From Nematopogon swammerdamellus (Eukaryota; Arthropoda; Insecta; Lepidoptera; Adelidae), in contig OX336337.1 in assembly GCA_946902875.1 (NCBI GenBank), forward strand, positions 1,736,001 to 1,800,000: 64,000 nt of DNA, read 5' to 3'. Each line of letters starts with the position of its first letter. Position 1 is the stretch's first letter. The position numbers and the translations under genes were made by a program. This document shows, piece by piece, positions 42,231-53,800 of this stretch. The notes below the pieces were generated by a model that was not told where the DNA came from, made no database searches, and saw nothing but the letters and a program-made list of their open reading frames with translations.

Positions 42231-42362
42231 AGTATTAAATCATATTTTGATCTTGAGAAGAAGGCGGTACAAAAGCATAAAAGGGTCCATCTACAGGTGT
42301 GGTTTTGTACCACCTTCTACCCAAGATCAAAATTTGATCAAAATATTATTTAATATTTTTTA
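42231..42362. repeat. Hairpin with about 45-bp imperfect arms
   Basis: TTTTGATCTTGAGAAGAAGG and TACCACCTTCTACCCAAGATC pair across a 30-nt loop. Confidence 0.65.
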
Positions 42363-42595
42363 CTTTTTAACGTTCTCAGAAGTTGTGTGTCGACAACATA
42401 TTATGGATGAAACAAACGAAACAGTCACCCCGCCTCCACGGCCGTCAGTCAGCACTATTATGTCATTATGATCGAAGCATATTATACATATACTTTATTT
42501 ATTTCATACGTCCGCGTCATTTACGTTTCTCGAACCTCGAGTGTGCCACCCTATAGCCGCTTCATCTGAAATCTATATTCTACTTAAAAAATGCT

Positions 42596-42910
42596 CACCT
42601 TTTTAACCGACTTCAAAAAAGGAGGAGGTTCTATGTTCTGGCTGTATGTATTTAGTTTTTTTTTTATGTATGTTCAGCAATATCTTCCCCAATTGTGAAC
42701 CGATTTCGATGATTCTTTTTGTATTCGGTTCAGACTAGCTCCAAGGTGGTCCCATTTTTTTTTGGTCAAGATCGGATTGGAAAGCGAGGCGCCTAGTACA
42801 TTAATAGCAAATAAAAATTACTAAAAAAACTGTGAAATAAAAAACTATTTAAAAAAATATAAAAACCGCCTTCAAAAATGTATGAAATAAAAAAGTAAAA
42901 ATCGAACCCT
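42596..42910 (+). mobile_element. Dispersed element ACCGACTTCAAAAAAGGAGG type
   Basis: The motif plus GAACCGATTTCGATGATTCT is a widespread moth repeat style; borders are not defined. Confidence 0.5.
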
Positions 42911-42929
42911 AGAGTTGAAGGCGGTGGTG

Positions 42930-43090
42930 CTAAAGCAAGCAAAAATAACCGACCTGACTGTTGCTAGGCTGTCTAGCCTTTTAATACGACATTTGAAGAC
43001 AAGCAGGTTAAAGGATTCGGGAAACACACTCGGCGGAAGACAGTTCCACACCCTAGCGGTGCGACAAAGAAACGATTTAGAGAACCGAAC
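42930..43090 (-). mobile_element. LINE 3' coding tail fragment
   Basis: The minus strand reads RTARVWNCLPPSVFPESFNL then LVFKCRIKRL, the same VWN.LP..VFP...F..F pattern as at 14059-14281. Confidence 0.72.
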
Positions 43091-43374
43091 TACAACTATC
43101 TATCGGTTGTAATTCTTTGAAAGGCTTTGCAGCGGCCTCCTAGAGTGAGGCTATATAGTGGGGTCAGAAGGCTTTTATCAGGCAGTCGGCTAGCTACAGG
43201 CGAGCTCCGATAGCTAATCTAGCAGAGGCAAAGGTTTTACCAAAAGGGGAAATATATTGTTGGGTGGATATATCTTTTGATGGAAATCACATTGTCAATA
43301 GCACAAAAGCACACAAAAGACTGAACTTCAAGAAAATGTAATGACAAGCTAAAAAAAATTGTAAAGCTTAAAAA

Positions 43375-43820
43375 AAACGGCCAAGTGCGAGTCGAAATCG
43401 CGCACCGAGGGTTCCGTATCGCCATGTCATGGCTAGCGCCACTCACGCCATCTATGGCGTGTTATGAAATGCTTCATATTAGTCAAATGTCATGATTAGT
43501 TAAAATGTCTTATAAATAATTATTCGGTAGTTGGCGCGTGCACATACACTTTTTAGTTTCTTCTATGGTAACCCCATGATTTTTTTATTTTTCCTTATTT
43601 TTATTATTACGATTCAAGAGATACAGCCCTCGGACAGACGGACGGACGGACGGACGGACAGACGCACGGACGGACGGACGGACGGACGGACGGACGGACG
43701 AACGGACGGACGGACGGACGGACGGACGGACGGACGGACGGACGGACAGACAGACACACAGACAGACGGCGTAGGCTTAGTAATAGGGTCCCGTACCGGA
43801 TACAGAACCATAAAAACCAC
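43375..43820 (+). mobile_element. S3 element with expanded (GGAC)n
   Basis: S3 head at AAGTGCGAGTCGAAATCGCG, an expanded GGACGGACGGAC tract at 43632-43750, and the S3 tail. Confidence 0.85.
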
Positions 43821-44264
43821 AGATTACTAGTTTACACACCACAGAAATCCTAAGTAATAGCTAATACTTCTCTGATCTGTGGTACACACATACCTACACA
43901 CACACACACCCACCCTCACACATGTGCGCTACGTGTGGTGTGTTGCTGCCAAATAAACTTTTTTCTAGGTAGGTACATTCAGCTGAGGATTTCTAAATAA
44001 TTTCGTTAGATAAAGCGATCAATAAAATGACCGATAACAACTACATTACTATTTTATAATTTGTTCCAAACTGGTAACACACGCAACAAAGGTCCGTTTC
44101 CTGCGTCTTAAAAATAAACAGATTATAAAAAAAAATATGAACTTTATAATACCTAGTAGATAAGATCAAACTTTGTTTCAAATAAATCTAATGCCAAAGT
44201 ACATGGACACGTGATTTTTTTAACAATTTTACCTCTTTATAATATTAGTATCCCGGAAATATAA

Positions 44265-45600
44265 ACTACTAGCTTTTGCCCGCGGCTTCGCTCGCGTGAA
44301 ATTCGTATTTCAAAGGAAGAAAGTAAGTAACTAAGGCCGATCTGCGTTAAGGTAAACGATAAACCTTCTCAACTAAAGTAAGTAACTAAGGGCGAGGCCG
44401 AAGGCCGAGCTGCGTTCAGGAAGATGATAAACCTACTCAAAGAAAGTAAGTAATTGAGGGCGAGGCCGAAGGCCGAGCTGCGTACAGGAAAACTATAAAC
44501 CTTCTTGAAGAAAGTAAGTAACTGAGGGCGAGGCCGAAGGCCGAGCTGCGTTCAGGAAGACGATAAACCTTCTCGATGAAAGTAAGTAACTAAGGGCGAG
44601 GCCGAAGGCCGAGCTGCGTTCAGGAAGACTATAAACCTTTTCGAAGAAATTAAGTAATTGAGGGCGAGGCCGAAGGCCGAGCTGCGTTCAGGAAGACTAT
44701 AAACCTTCTTGATGAAAGTACGTAACTGAGGGCGAGGCCGAAGGCCGAGCTGCGATCAGGAAGACGATGACCTTTTCGGAGAAAGTAAGTAACAGAGGGC
44801 GAGGCCGAAGGCCGAGCTGCGTTCAGGAAGACCATAAACCTTCTCGATGAAAGTAAGTAACTAACGGCGAGGCCGAAGGCCGAGCTGCGTTCAGGAAGAC
44901 TATAAACCTTCTTGAAGAAAGTAAGTAACTGAGGGCGAGGCCGAAGGCCGAGCTGCGTTCAGGAAGACGATGACCTTTTCGAAGAAAGTAAGTAACAGAG
45001 GGCGAGGCCGAAGGCCGAGCTGCGTTCAGGAAGACCATAAACCTTCTCGATGGAAGTAAGTAACTAAGGGCGAGGCCGAAGGCCGAGCTGCGTTCAGGAA
45101 GACTATAAACCTTTTCGAAGAAATTAAGTAATTGAGGGCGAGGCCGAAGGCCGAGCTGCGTTCAGGAAGACTATAAACCTTCTTGATGAAAGTACGTAAC
45201 TGAGGGCGAGGCCGAAGGCCGAGCTGCGATCAGGAAGACGATGACCTTTTCGGAGAAAGTAAGTAACAGAGGGCGAGGCCGAAGGCCGAGCTGCGTTCAG
45301 GAAGACCATAAACCTTCTCGATGAAAGTAAGTAACTAACGGCGAGGCCGAAGGCCGAGCTGCGTTCAGGAAGATTATAAACCTTTTCGAAGAAATTAAGT
45401 AATTGAGGGCGAGGCCGAAGGCCGAGCTGCGTTCAGGAAGACTATAAACCGTCTTGAAGAAAGTAAGTAACTATCGCCCATAGTTACACCTCGGCCTTCG
45501 GCCACGCCCTTAGTTACTTACTTTCTTCGAGAAGGACTTCCTGAACGCAGCCCGACCTTCGGCCTCGCCTCAGTTACTTACTTTCTTCTTTTGAAATAAG
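44265..45600 (-). mobile_element. S6 end with an internal 68-bp minisatellite, then an inverted part
   Basis: It starts as S6 (TAGCTTTTGCCCGCGGCTTC). From about 44340 the unit GGGCGAGGCCGAAGGCCGAG...AAGAAAGTAAGTAACTAA repeats about 17 times. At 45475 the orientation flips and a shorter reversed stretch ends at GAAATAAGAATTTC. Confidence 0.9.
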
Positions 45601-45602
45601 AA

Positions 45603-46055
45603 TTTCTTCTCCCTCTCCCTCTCCCTCTCCCTCTCCCTCTCCCTCTCCCTCTCCCTCTCCCTCTCCCTCTCCATCTCCCTTTTTTTTTATGGAAACTGAC
45701 ACGGTTGGCTACATCACCTACAACATCCGTGATGTCAGCCCATAACACCGGGTGAACTTGGTGCCATGTCAGTGCTTCCCTTCATTTTATGTCGGCTACA
45801 CTGAACTGGACGGAAAACACGAACTATTTACATAGCCGTTTCGACCGACGTTTCGCTCAGTGCGGTGGTACCAACCCGGGCGGGTTAAACCCTACCACCT
45901 AGTGATATAAGAAGGGAGTCATATCCCTTAGTCGCCTTTTACGACATACACGGGGAGAGATGCAGTGGGGCTATTATTTTAAATTACCGGCCTCTCCCTC
46001 TCCCTCTCCCTCTCCCTCTCCCTCTCCCTCTCCCTCTCCCTCCCCCTTCCCATCC
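45603..46055. repeat. (CTCCCT)n split by an S2 SINE
   Basis: Hexamer runs at 45603-45680 and 45991-46047 are separated by a complete S2 insertion at 45682-45990. Confidence 0.93.
45682..45990 (-). mobile_element. S2 SINE inside a hexanucleotide repeat
   Basis: TTTTTTTTATGGAAACTGAC to TTAAATTACCGGCC, the alternative-head type. Confidence 0.88.
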
Positions 46056-46089
46056 CCCTTCCCCCCTCCCCTCCCCCGTCCCCTTTACT

Positions 46090-46500
46090 GTAATATACAC
46101 TTAATTTACAGGAAAACGTAAACGAAAATCCCAATCCTTCTAGTTCTCACAGAAAACGCGATGGTACGGAACCCTCTTTACGCGAGTTCGAGTCGAACTT
46201 GACCACTTTTAATAAAAAATTGTTACCATGGGATATACACTTAATTTACAGGAAAACGTAAACGAAAATCCCAATCCTTCTAATTCTCACAGAAAACGCG
46301 ATGGTAGGGAACCCTCTTTACGCGAGTTCGACTCGAACTTGACAAACCTTTAAAAAAAAATTGTTACCATGGGATATACACTTAATTTACAGGAAAACGT
46401 AAACGAAAATCCCAATCCTTCTAGTTCTCACAGAAAACGCGATGGTACGGAACCCTCTGTACGCGAGCTCGGCTCGAACTTGACCACTTTTTAAATTATG
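46090..46500 (+). repeat. Tandem triplication, about 141-bp unit
   Basis: GATATACACTTAATTTACAG recurs near 46092, 46232 and 46373 with 95% or better visual identity, then joins a dispersed-element end with (AAAC)n at 46577-46604. Confidence 0.9.
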
Positions 46501-46769
46501 TTACTCCGGGATATACACTACCCATATACGAAGTTTCGTCTAAATCCGTCCAGCCGTTCAGGCGTGAAAGAGGAACAAACAAACAAACAAACAAACAAAC
46601 AAACATACTTTCACATTTATGATATTAGTGAGATTAAATACTTACATGAAAATTATATTTATATTTGTGGCAATAGAGGTGGGCTTTAGATTATTTAATA
46701 TTAGTTCTTGTTTGTTATTTGTGTTGTTATGTTTAAAGCTGTTGTGTTGTCCTTGAAATAAAATTAAAA

Positions 46770-47370
46770 ATTGGTTGTCTGTAAAGTTGGTTTACGGACG
46801 ATAGTTTTACGTGATGATGTCGTAAAGTAAATCAGTTCCGGCGGATATTTACTATGTAAAATTAATTTAAGTACATGATAAAGATGTGATAATAACTAAT
46901 AAAAAATATGAGAAAATAACGACTATTAATTTTTGTTTAATTTATATTTAAAAAACCTACATAACGCCATCTACATGTTCAACGTTGCAACAATTACCTA
47001 ACTGCTAAATCAAGTATACCGCTGGCTGAAGTATTTAATTTAATATTGACGTTAGATGTCGCTCCATGAAATTCACATATCTACTGTTGAGAAAATTTGC
47101 AGCGATAAGAACACGGTCTATAGCCCGCGTGGATAACACATCTGGTCAGTGATGGTGGCAGGGACCGCGGGTTCGAGGCTCGCAAAAGACGGAGAAATAT
47201 ATTTTCTATTTCCTACTATTGTATATGCCTCTCTATCGCGCTCTCGCTTGCACACACAGGTCTCTATCGCGCTCTAGCTTGCACACACAGGTTTAGATGG
47301 AACGTTACACATCTTCGTGCGTGCAGCCGGTGTTCATCAATTTATAAGACGTGACATCATCACGTCAAAA
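46770..47370 (-). mobile_element. Dispersed element copy 2 (inverse of 838-1545)
   Basis: Shared end blocks and GACATCATCACGTC-type termini. A short internal duplication of GCGCTCTCGCTTGCACACAC is unique to this copy. Confidence 0.5.
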
Positions 47371-47724
47371 AGCTTTCGAAGAATCTTTATTATAACTGAA
47401 AAAAATCTTCTAACGCGGTAAACTCAACGTCATGTTTGGAAATATTAATTTAGCCCGCGCACTTGTTGCCCAAGCGAGAAAAGTTTGATTGATTTCGGTT
47501 CAACTTCTTCGGAAACGTTTTTCCTTGTACTTGAAAATGAATTTTCTCCTTGAAAATATTGTTACCGAGCGAGCGGTCCCTCTCTTGCGAAATTTTACCT
47601 CCCGCAGCTTATGCTATTTGTGTATGTGTGTGTGTGTGTGTGTATGTGAGGTGTGAGGGTGAGTGAGAGGGTGTGTTTGCTTGTGTGTTCGACGAGGGTG
47701 TAAGTATGTATGTCTTTAGGATTT

Positions 47725-47990
47725 TTTTTTTATGGAAACTGGCACGATTGGATACATCACCTACAACATCCGTGATGTCAGCCCATAACACCGGGTGAAC
47801 TTGGTGCCACGTCAGTGCTTCCCTTCGGTCGTGCCGGCTACACTGAACTGAACGGAAAACACAAACTATTTACATAGCCGTTTCGACCGAACTTTCATTC
47901 AGTGCGGTGGTATCAACCCGGGCGGGTTGCTGCTACCACCACGGATGTTGTAGGTGATGTAGACAATCGTGTCAGTTTCCATAAAAAAAA
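47725..47990 (-). mobile_element. S2 SINE with an inverted second tail
   Basis: 47725-47935 is S2 in reverse. From 47936 a forward S2 tail (ACGGATGTTGTAGGTGATGT to CCATAAAAAAAAA) follows, so two tails face outward. Confidence 0.75.
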
Positions 47991-48149
47991 AATCGATTTA
48001 CATACCGTTTTCACTGTTACATTCTGTCACTTCTCAAGATGGTTATAAACTATAAATCATAACGCTACGCCGTCGGCGGCCTGAGCTAAAAGTCACGCAA
48101 TGCGAAGCCGCGGGTAAAAGCTATAGTGCTCAATAAATGTAAAAAAATG

Positions 48150-48400
48150 CTTCACGCTCTATTCGGTAGATGGCGCGAGCGCATGCACTTTTTTGGTTTC
48201 TTCTATGGGAACCCCCGTGATTGGCTACCTCTATTACGGTTCAAGAGATACAGCCCTCGGACAGACAGACGGACGGACGGACGGACAGACAGACGGACGG
48301 ACGGACGGACAGACAGACAGACGGATGGACGGACAGACAGACAGACAGACAGACGGCGTAGGCTTATTAATAGGGTAGGCTTAGTGATAGTTTTGTACTG
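48150..48400 (+). mobile_element. S3 element, internally deleted
   Basis: GGTAGATGGCGCGAGCGCAT start, (GACGGACA)n, GCGTAGGCTTATTAATAGGG end. Confidence 0.75.
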
Positions 48401-48488
48401 TGTGGGGTCGGTACTTAAATAGAATAGCCCCACTGCATCTCTCCCCGTCGCATGTCGTAAAAGTGGACTAAGGGATAAGAAAATTCGT

Positions 48489-48720
48489 CAGCCTCGGTAG
48501 CTCAGTGGCGCGGTTGGTTAGTCAACTGTTATTAAGCAACGCTGAGCGCGGTCAGTGATTGGATGGGTGACCGCTCGACCGTTGGAGGCTGACCGTGGTT
48601 CGGATTCCACGTTAAACTGGAGGTCCCTTCCCTTCTTACCTTACTAGGTGGTAGGGTTTATCCCGGCCGGGTTGGTACCACCGCACTGAACGAAACGTCG
48701 GTCGAAACGGCTATGTAAAT
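48489..48720 (+). mobile_element. S2 SINE with chimeric head, 5' half (continues at 51286-51432)
   Basis: TCAGCCTCGGTAGCTCAGTG, then TTAAGCAACGCTGAGCGCGG and TTGGATGGGTGACCGCTCG. The copy is cut at CTATGTAAAT by a P-like transposon and resumes after it. Confidence 0.85.
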
Positions 48721-48872
48721 CACGAGTCAGTAAGCCTGGAGGCGCTATACATAGGAGGACAGGGGTAGCCGCGCGTCGGCGCACACGCGCCAGCGCGTCA
48801 GTCTAGCGCCGGCGACCGATCTTAGTCTCCGTCCGCCGCTCAGGCGGAGCGAACGTGCGCGTCTGTCACAAA

Positions 48873-48952
48873 ATGCCTCATTGTGCAGTGCTTTGGTGCA
48901 AAAAGTCGTCGAAAAATTCAAACTTGAACACAGATGGAGTCACCTTTCACGA
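48873..48952 (+). CDS. THAP-domain first exon of a P-like transposase
   Basis: ATG at 48873 opens MPHCAVLWCKKSSK through GVTFHE and a donor GTAAGTAC (phase 2). MPxCAVxxCKxx...FH is the start of the THAP zinc-binding DNA-binding domain (C-x4-C at residues 4 and 9; the later C and H would be in the next exon). THAP proteins are known both in P-element transposases and in host genes. Position inside a 2.6-kb inverted-repeat element argues for transposase. No second THAP exon could be identified downstream. Confidence 0.65.
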
Positions 48953-49638
48953 GTAAGTACTTTCATTCAATTTGATAGCATTTTTCGCTTGAATTTCAGT
49001 AACAAACATCGGCGTAAATATGTATGGAGAGCTCTTTTCTGCTTACCCACCATAGGTCGACTATCGTGTTGGAAGCAGTTAGCTCTTGTAATTTTTTTTA
49101 TTTATTGATAAATATGTATGTTAAATGTATACAGATATTTCATGCATTCTGCCTTATTGCCAAAGGACATTTCTTCTAGTCAACCTCAGCAGGTTTCCTC
49201 GTTCAATATTCGTTTATCGCGCTTTTTTCATTCAACCAGTACCTACCGGTTTTTACTTTTGAGCGACTCTAAAGGAATTAATTTCTTTAGGTCATGCGTC
49301 TACCGGGAATTAGTCTTGTTATGCTTAGCATTAACAAAATTAATTCATAATGAATACCCCGTTAGCATTTAGCACTGCTAAGCGCCCTGATGAATAAAAA
49401 TTAATGCTAAATGCTAAGCAATAATCACATTTAATTTTAATTAGCATTGCTGTTTCGTTCGTAAAACTTTGTTGGTTCGTTTGTTTTGGAACGCACAAAG
49501 CAATGAAGTATGTGCTATTTATCTGTGGTACTGCTAAATGCTAAATGCTATATAGCGCCTGCGCTCCGCTGCTAGCTAGCTAGCTAGCATCTAAATGCGA
49601 AATGCGATGCGATCATGCGAGTGAGGGGTCGGAATTAT

Positions 49639-50145
49639 CATCTGTCACGTGATCATTAGTTTTGGTCATATCTACAGAACCACTGGACTTAGACCCATCG
49701 TGTTGGTACTCAATCTGAACGTCTCGATGAGATCTATCCATCTGTCACATTAACTATTGTTTTGGTCATAACTCGAGAACCACTGGTGCTAGACCCATCG
49801 TGTTGGTACTCAAACTTCAGGTCTCGGTGAGATCTATCCATCTGTCACATGAACTTTTGTTTTGGTCATAACTCGAGAACCACTGGTGCTAGATCCATCG
49901 TGTTGGTACTCAAACTTTAGGTCTCGGTGAGATCTATCCATCTGTCACATGAACTTTTGTTTTGGTCATAACTCGAGAACCACTGGTGCTAGACCCATCG
50001 TGTTGGTACTCAAACTTCAGGTCTCGGTGAGATCTATCCATCTGTCACATGAACTTTTGTTTTGGTCATAACTCGAGAACCACTGGTGCTAGACCCATCG
50101 TGTTGGTACTCAAACTTTAGGTCTCGGTGAGATCTATCCATCTGT
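49639..50145 (+). repeat. 100-bp tandem repeat, 5 copies, inside the P-like element
   Basis: TCTGTCACATGAACTTTTGT recurs at exact 100-bp steps (49741, 49841, 49941, 50041). The first copy is diverged. Confidence 0.93.
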
Positions 50146-50477
50146 TGCGCGACCATCTTTCGAGACACATGTTAGTTCTTTAGTTCTTTAGTTCAACAAT
50201 AACAATGTAAATGTCAACAATGTAAACAGTAACAATGTAAATGTCGTAAATTGTGCTTTTAAATTTAATTCAATTGTTCAAAAGTTACCAAATGAAAATT
50301 TTAATATAGATACCGATCTATAAATAAATAATTAAGTAAATTATTGTTCTGTTTCAAATATATGTTTCTATTACAGACTACACAGCCTTTCATTTGTTAT
50401 TTTATTAACCCTTATATAACGAATTCACACCGTCAAACTGACAGAGAGACGCATGGTACATTTTATAAGGCTCTAGC

Positions 50478-50640
50478 TGCATGGCTGGTTAGTTTGTTAA
50501 AAAAGGCAAAGCCTGGAAAACCTCATTTTACCCTAAAAAAATTAAATATCCAGGTGGGTATGGCTGGTTAGTTTGTTAAAAAAGGCAAAGCCTGGAAAAC
50601 CTCATTTTACCGTAAAAAAATTAAATATCGAGGTGGGTAC
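50478..50640 (+). repeat. 81-bp tandem duplication
   Basis: GGCTGGTTAGTTTGTTAAAA to ATATCCAGGTGGGTA is present twice with three or four differences, inside the P-like element. Confidence 0.85.
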
Positions 50641-51285
50641 TCATAAATTTTTTATGGTAGGGTAGATTTTCGCGAATTTTTCGCGAAGTCATATTGCAAT
50701 ATAATTTGTCATATCGTTGGCTAAGTAATTAGCAAATAGTTGTTAATAATATAATAATTATTTTTTTTGGTTACAAAACTTTTCGACTTTCTAACATTAT
50801 TTTTTTAATTTTGGAAAATTCCAATAACAAATACTCCAATAAGATAATACCAATGTACGAGGTCTTACATATCATTGTTTTGGAAATTTGATGTAGATTT
50901 ATAATAAAGTATCCGAGGTATCTCAGAACTTAGAACTATTATCGTGTTTATGCGAAAATCTGCAAATTCGCAAAATTGTGAAAGGGGCGTTGCCTTTGTT
51001 CATTTAAGAGAAAGTTATATTATTCCCTTGATGTAAAGAAGGGTTAAATATTGTTAAATCCGTTTCATCTTTTCATCGCGAATCGACACAATGAGCGACT
51101 TATTGTATGAATCCCGTTCAAACGTATGGAAGACTGGCGTCACGTGGCTACCTACTCGCTCGGCCAATCACGGCGTTCCATGCGCCGCTCCCGCCTCAGA
51201 CTTCACACCCCTTTGGCGGCTACCTCGGTTCTCATACAAACGATGCCGTATTTCGTATCCAGGTTTACTGACTCGTGATGTAAAT

Positions 51286-51432
51286 AGTTCGTGTTTTCCG
51301 TCCAGTTTAGTGTAGCCGACATGAAATGAAGGGAAGCACTGAATTGGCACCTAGTTCACCCTGTGCTATGGGCTGACATCACGGATGTTGTAGGTGATGT
51401 AGCCAACCGCGTCAGGTTCCATAAAAAAAAAA
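51286..51432 (+). mobile_element. S2 SINE, 3' half after the P-like insertion
   Basis: AGTTCGTGTTTTCCGTCCAG to GTTCCATAAAAAAAA, continuing 48489-48720. An S3 tail (CCGTACCGGATACGGAACCC) follows at 51441-51469. Confidence 0.85.
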
Positions 51433-51530
51433 AAAAAAGGGTCCCGTACCGGATACGGAACCCTAAAAATTATTAATTAAATAGTAAATTAACTTCTTAT
51501 GGCATGAACAATTTATTAAGTTTATATATA

Positions 51531-51892
51531 TTTTTTTTATGGTAATCCGGTATGGGTGGCTGAGTCGGAGGGGCCAAAGCGCATGCTCCGACCAGCGAAT
51601 ATCACCTCCAAGAAGGTAGGTGCCATACCGGAGACTTCCCTTTGGATTGCTGGCTATACTGGACTAGAGGAGAACACAACCGAGGCTGCTATACGGCCAT
51701 CTTACATCCAGTACGGTGCTACCAACCCAGTCGGCTACAATTTGAGCCTACATACCGCCTGAAATGTTTATTAAATACCATTTTACATACAATTTGCAGC
51801 ACCTAGTAAGGGGCAAGGGAAGGGACCTACAGTTTTACAGCGGTTCCGAACGGTGAAGCAGCAGGTGTAGGTATGCACGTTAATTTTTTCGT
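51531..51892 (-). mobile_element. S1 SINE with an internal insert
   Basis: TATGGTAATCCGGTATGGGT to the CACGTTAATTTTTTCGTG block. About 60 bp of foreign sequence interrupts the ACCACCTAGTAAG motif near 51750-51800. Confidence 0.78.
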
Positions 51893-51985
51893 GCTGTAAT
51901 TTACCCGAGCTCTCGCCGCACCACACCGATTACTCTGCTTAGTCCGTCTGTCGGTATACAGCGTGTTCGATATGAATGTATAGTG
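51893..51985 (+). mobile_element. S4 element fragment
   Basis: GCTGTAATTTACCCGAGCTC to CAGCGTGTTCGATATGAATG. Confidence 0.6.
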
Positions 51986-52424
51986 TATGGGGTGGGCTCT
52001 GGACCGCAGGGTAACGATCTGGCGGGCTCGCGCGTCACACACAACTACTGAAATTATAATCATCCCGCAAGGGGTGGCGCGGGGCGGTGGAGCGGGGAGC
52101 CGCGCGGAGGGGAGGGGTGCGCGCGGTAAAATTTCACTTGATTTGTTCTCTGCGAGACGTCTCTATCGGGTGCATTTTAAAATAACGGCAACAGTGAAAG
52201 GGTGGGTTTAATGTCTTTGAGTGAAGGGGATTAATTAGTATAGGAAAATAATTCGATTCACAATTTTTTTTAAACAAAAGACGAGTACAAAACCCCGGTC
52301 AAGTGCGAGTCGGGTCGCACACCTAGCGTTCCGTACCATCACACTAGATATCATTTTTATTACGTGTGTGCAAAAAAAAATTGCGTTTCGGGCCCTTAGT
52401 ACGAGCCCGGTTCACGTTTTTATT

Positions 52425-52561
52425 AGGGTTCCGTATCCGGTACGGGACCCTATTACTAAGCCTACACCGTCTGTCCGTCTGTCCGTCCGTCCGTCTGTCC
52501 GAGGGCTGTATCTCTTGAACCGTATTAGGTAGCCCGTTGAAATTTTCACAGAATATGTGTT
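52425..52561 (-). mobile_element. S3 element, 3' part
   Basis: AGGGTTCCGTATCCGGTACG, (CCGT)n, to TTTTCACAGAATATGTGTTA. Confidence 0.78.
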
Positions 52562-53690
52562 ACTAGCTGAGCCCGCGGCTCCGCTCGCGTGAAATTCGTA
52601 TTTCAAAGAAGACAGTAAGTAACTGAGGGCGAGGCCGAAGGCCGAGCTGCGTTCAGGAAGACTATAAACCTTCTCGAAGAAAGTAAGTAACTAAGGGCGA
52701 GGCAGAAGGCCGAGCTGCGTCCAGGAAGACTATAAACCTTCTCGAAGAAAGTAAGTAATTAAGGGCGAGGCCGAAGGCCGAGCTGCGTTCAGGAAGACTA
52801 TAAACCTTCTCGAAGAAAGTAAGTAACTAAGGGCGAGGCCGAAGGCCGAGCTGCGTTCAGGAAGACGATAAACCTTATCTAAGAAAGTAAGTAATTAAGG
52901 GCGAGGCCGAAGGCCGAGCTGCGTTCAGGAAAACTATAAACCTTCCCGAAGAAAGTAAAGAACAAAGAGCGAGGCCGAAGGCCGAGCTTCGTTCAAGAAG
53001 ACTATAAACCTTCTTGAAGAAAGTGAGTAACAAAGGGCGAGGCCGAAGGCCGAGCTGCGTTCAGGAAGACGATAAACCTTATCTAAGAAAGTAAGTAATT
53101 AAGGGCGAGGCCGAAGGCCGAGCTACATTCAGGAAGACCATAAATATTCTCGAAGAAATTACGCAACTGAGGGCGAGACCGAAGGCCGAGCTGCGTTCAG
53201 GAAGACGATAAACCATCCCTAAGAAAGAAAGTAATTAAGGGCGAGGCCGAAGGCCGAGCTGCGTTCAGGAAGAGGATAAACTTTTTCGATGAAAGTAAGT
53301 AACAAAGAGCGAGGCTGAAGGCCGAGCTGCGTTTAGGAAGACTATAAACCTTCTCGAAGAAAGTAAGTAACTGAGGGCGAGGCCGAAGGCCGAGCTCCGT
53401 TTAGGAAGAGGATAAACCATGGGTCAGGCCGAAGGCCGAGCTGCGTTAAGGAAGAGGATTAACCTTCTTGATGAAAGTAAGTAACTATGGGCGAGGCCGA
53501 AGGCTGAGCTGTATTTTGGAAGACGATAAACCTTCTCGATTTCTCGATGAAAGTAATGGCGTTTAGAAAAACGATAAAACTTCTTAAATAAAGTAAGTAA
53601 CTAACGGCGAGGCTTCAGGCTAAGCTGCATTCTGGAATACAATAAACCTCCACGAAGAAAGTAAGTAACTAAGGGCGAGGCCACCGTCAC
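52562..53690 (-). mobile_element. S6-type end with a second 68-bp minisatellite array
   Basis: It starts CTAGCTGAGCCCGCGGCTCC, then about 16 units of the same GGGCGAGGCCGAAGGCCGAG repeat as at 44340-45480, with units decaying rightward. Confidence 0.9.
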
Positions 53691-53800
53691 ACCCATCCCC
53701 CCTCCCCCCCCTCCCATTTATTTGTTTTGAGTAGCTATAATTATGATTTTCCTTTAAAAAAACCGATATTCCCATACAATCTTTAACACTCCGTTTCCGT

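Larger units (their letters stand above)
48721..51277 (+). mobile_element. P-like transposon family 2, 2557 bp, THAP exon retained
   Basis: Ends CACGAGTCAGTAAGCCTGGA and the inverse of CACGAGTCAGTAAACCTGGA are inverted, 19 of 20 matching. The 8-bp duplication ATGTAAAT is at 48713-48720 and 51278-51285. It sits inside an S2 SINE, which confirms both borders. It encodes a THAP first exon but no recognisable transposase core, so it is probably non-autonomous. Confidence 0.9.

Noticed and set aside
43531..43830. GRTDGRTD repeat protein
   Set aside because: The frame comes from the GGAC microsatellite of an S3 element.
44650..45309. FLNAARPSASPSV repeat frames
   Set aside because: They come from the 68-bp minisatellite in an S6 element.
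48873..48952. Host THAP transcription factor gene
   Set aside because: The exon is bounded by transposon inverted ends and a target duplication, so a transposase origin is more likely.
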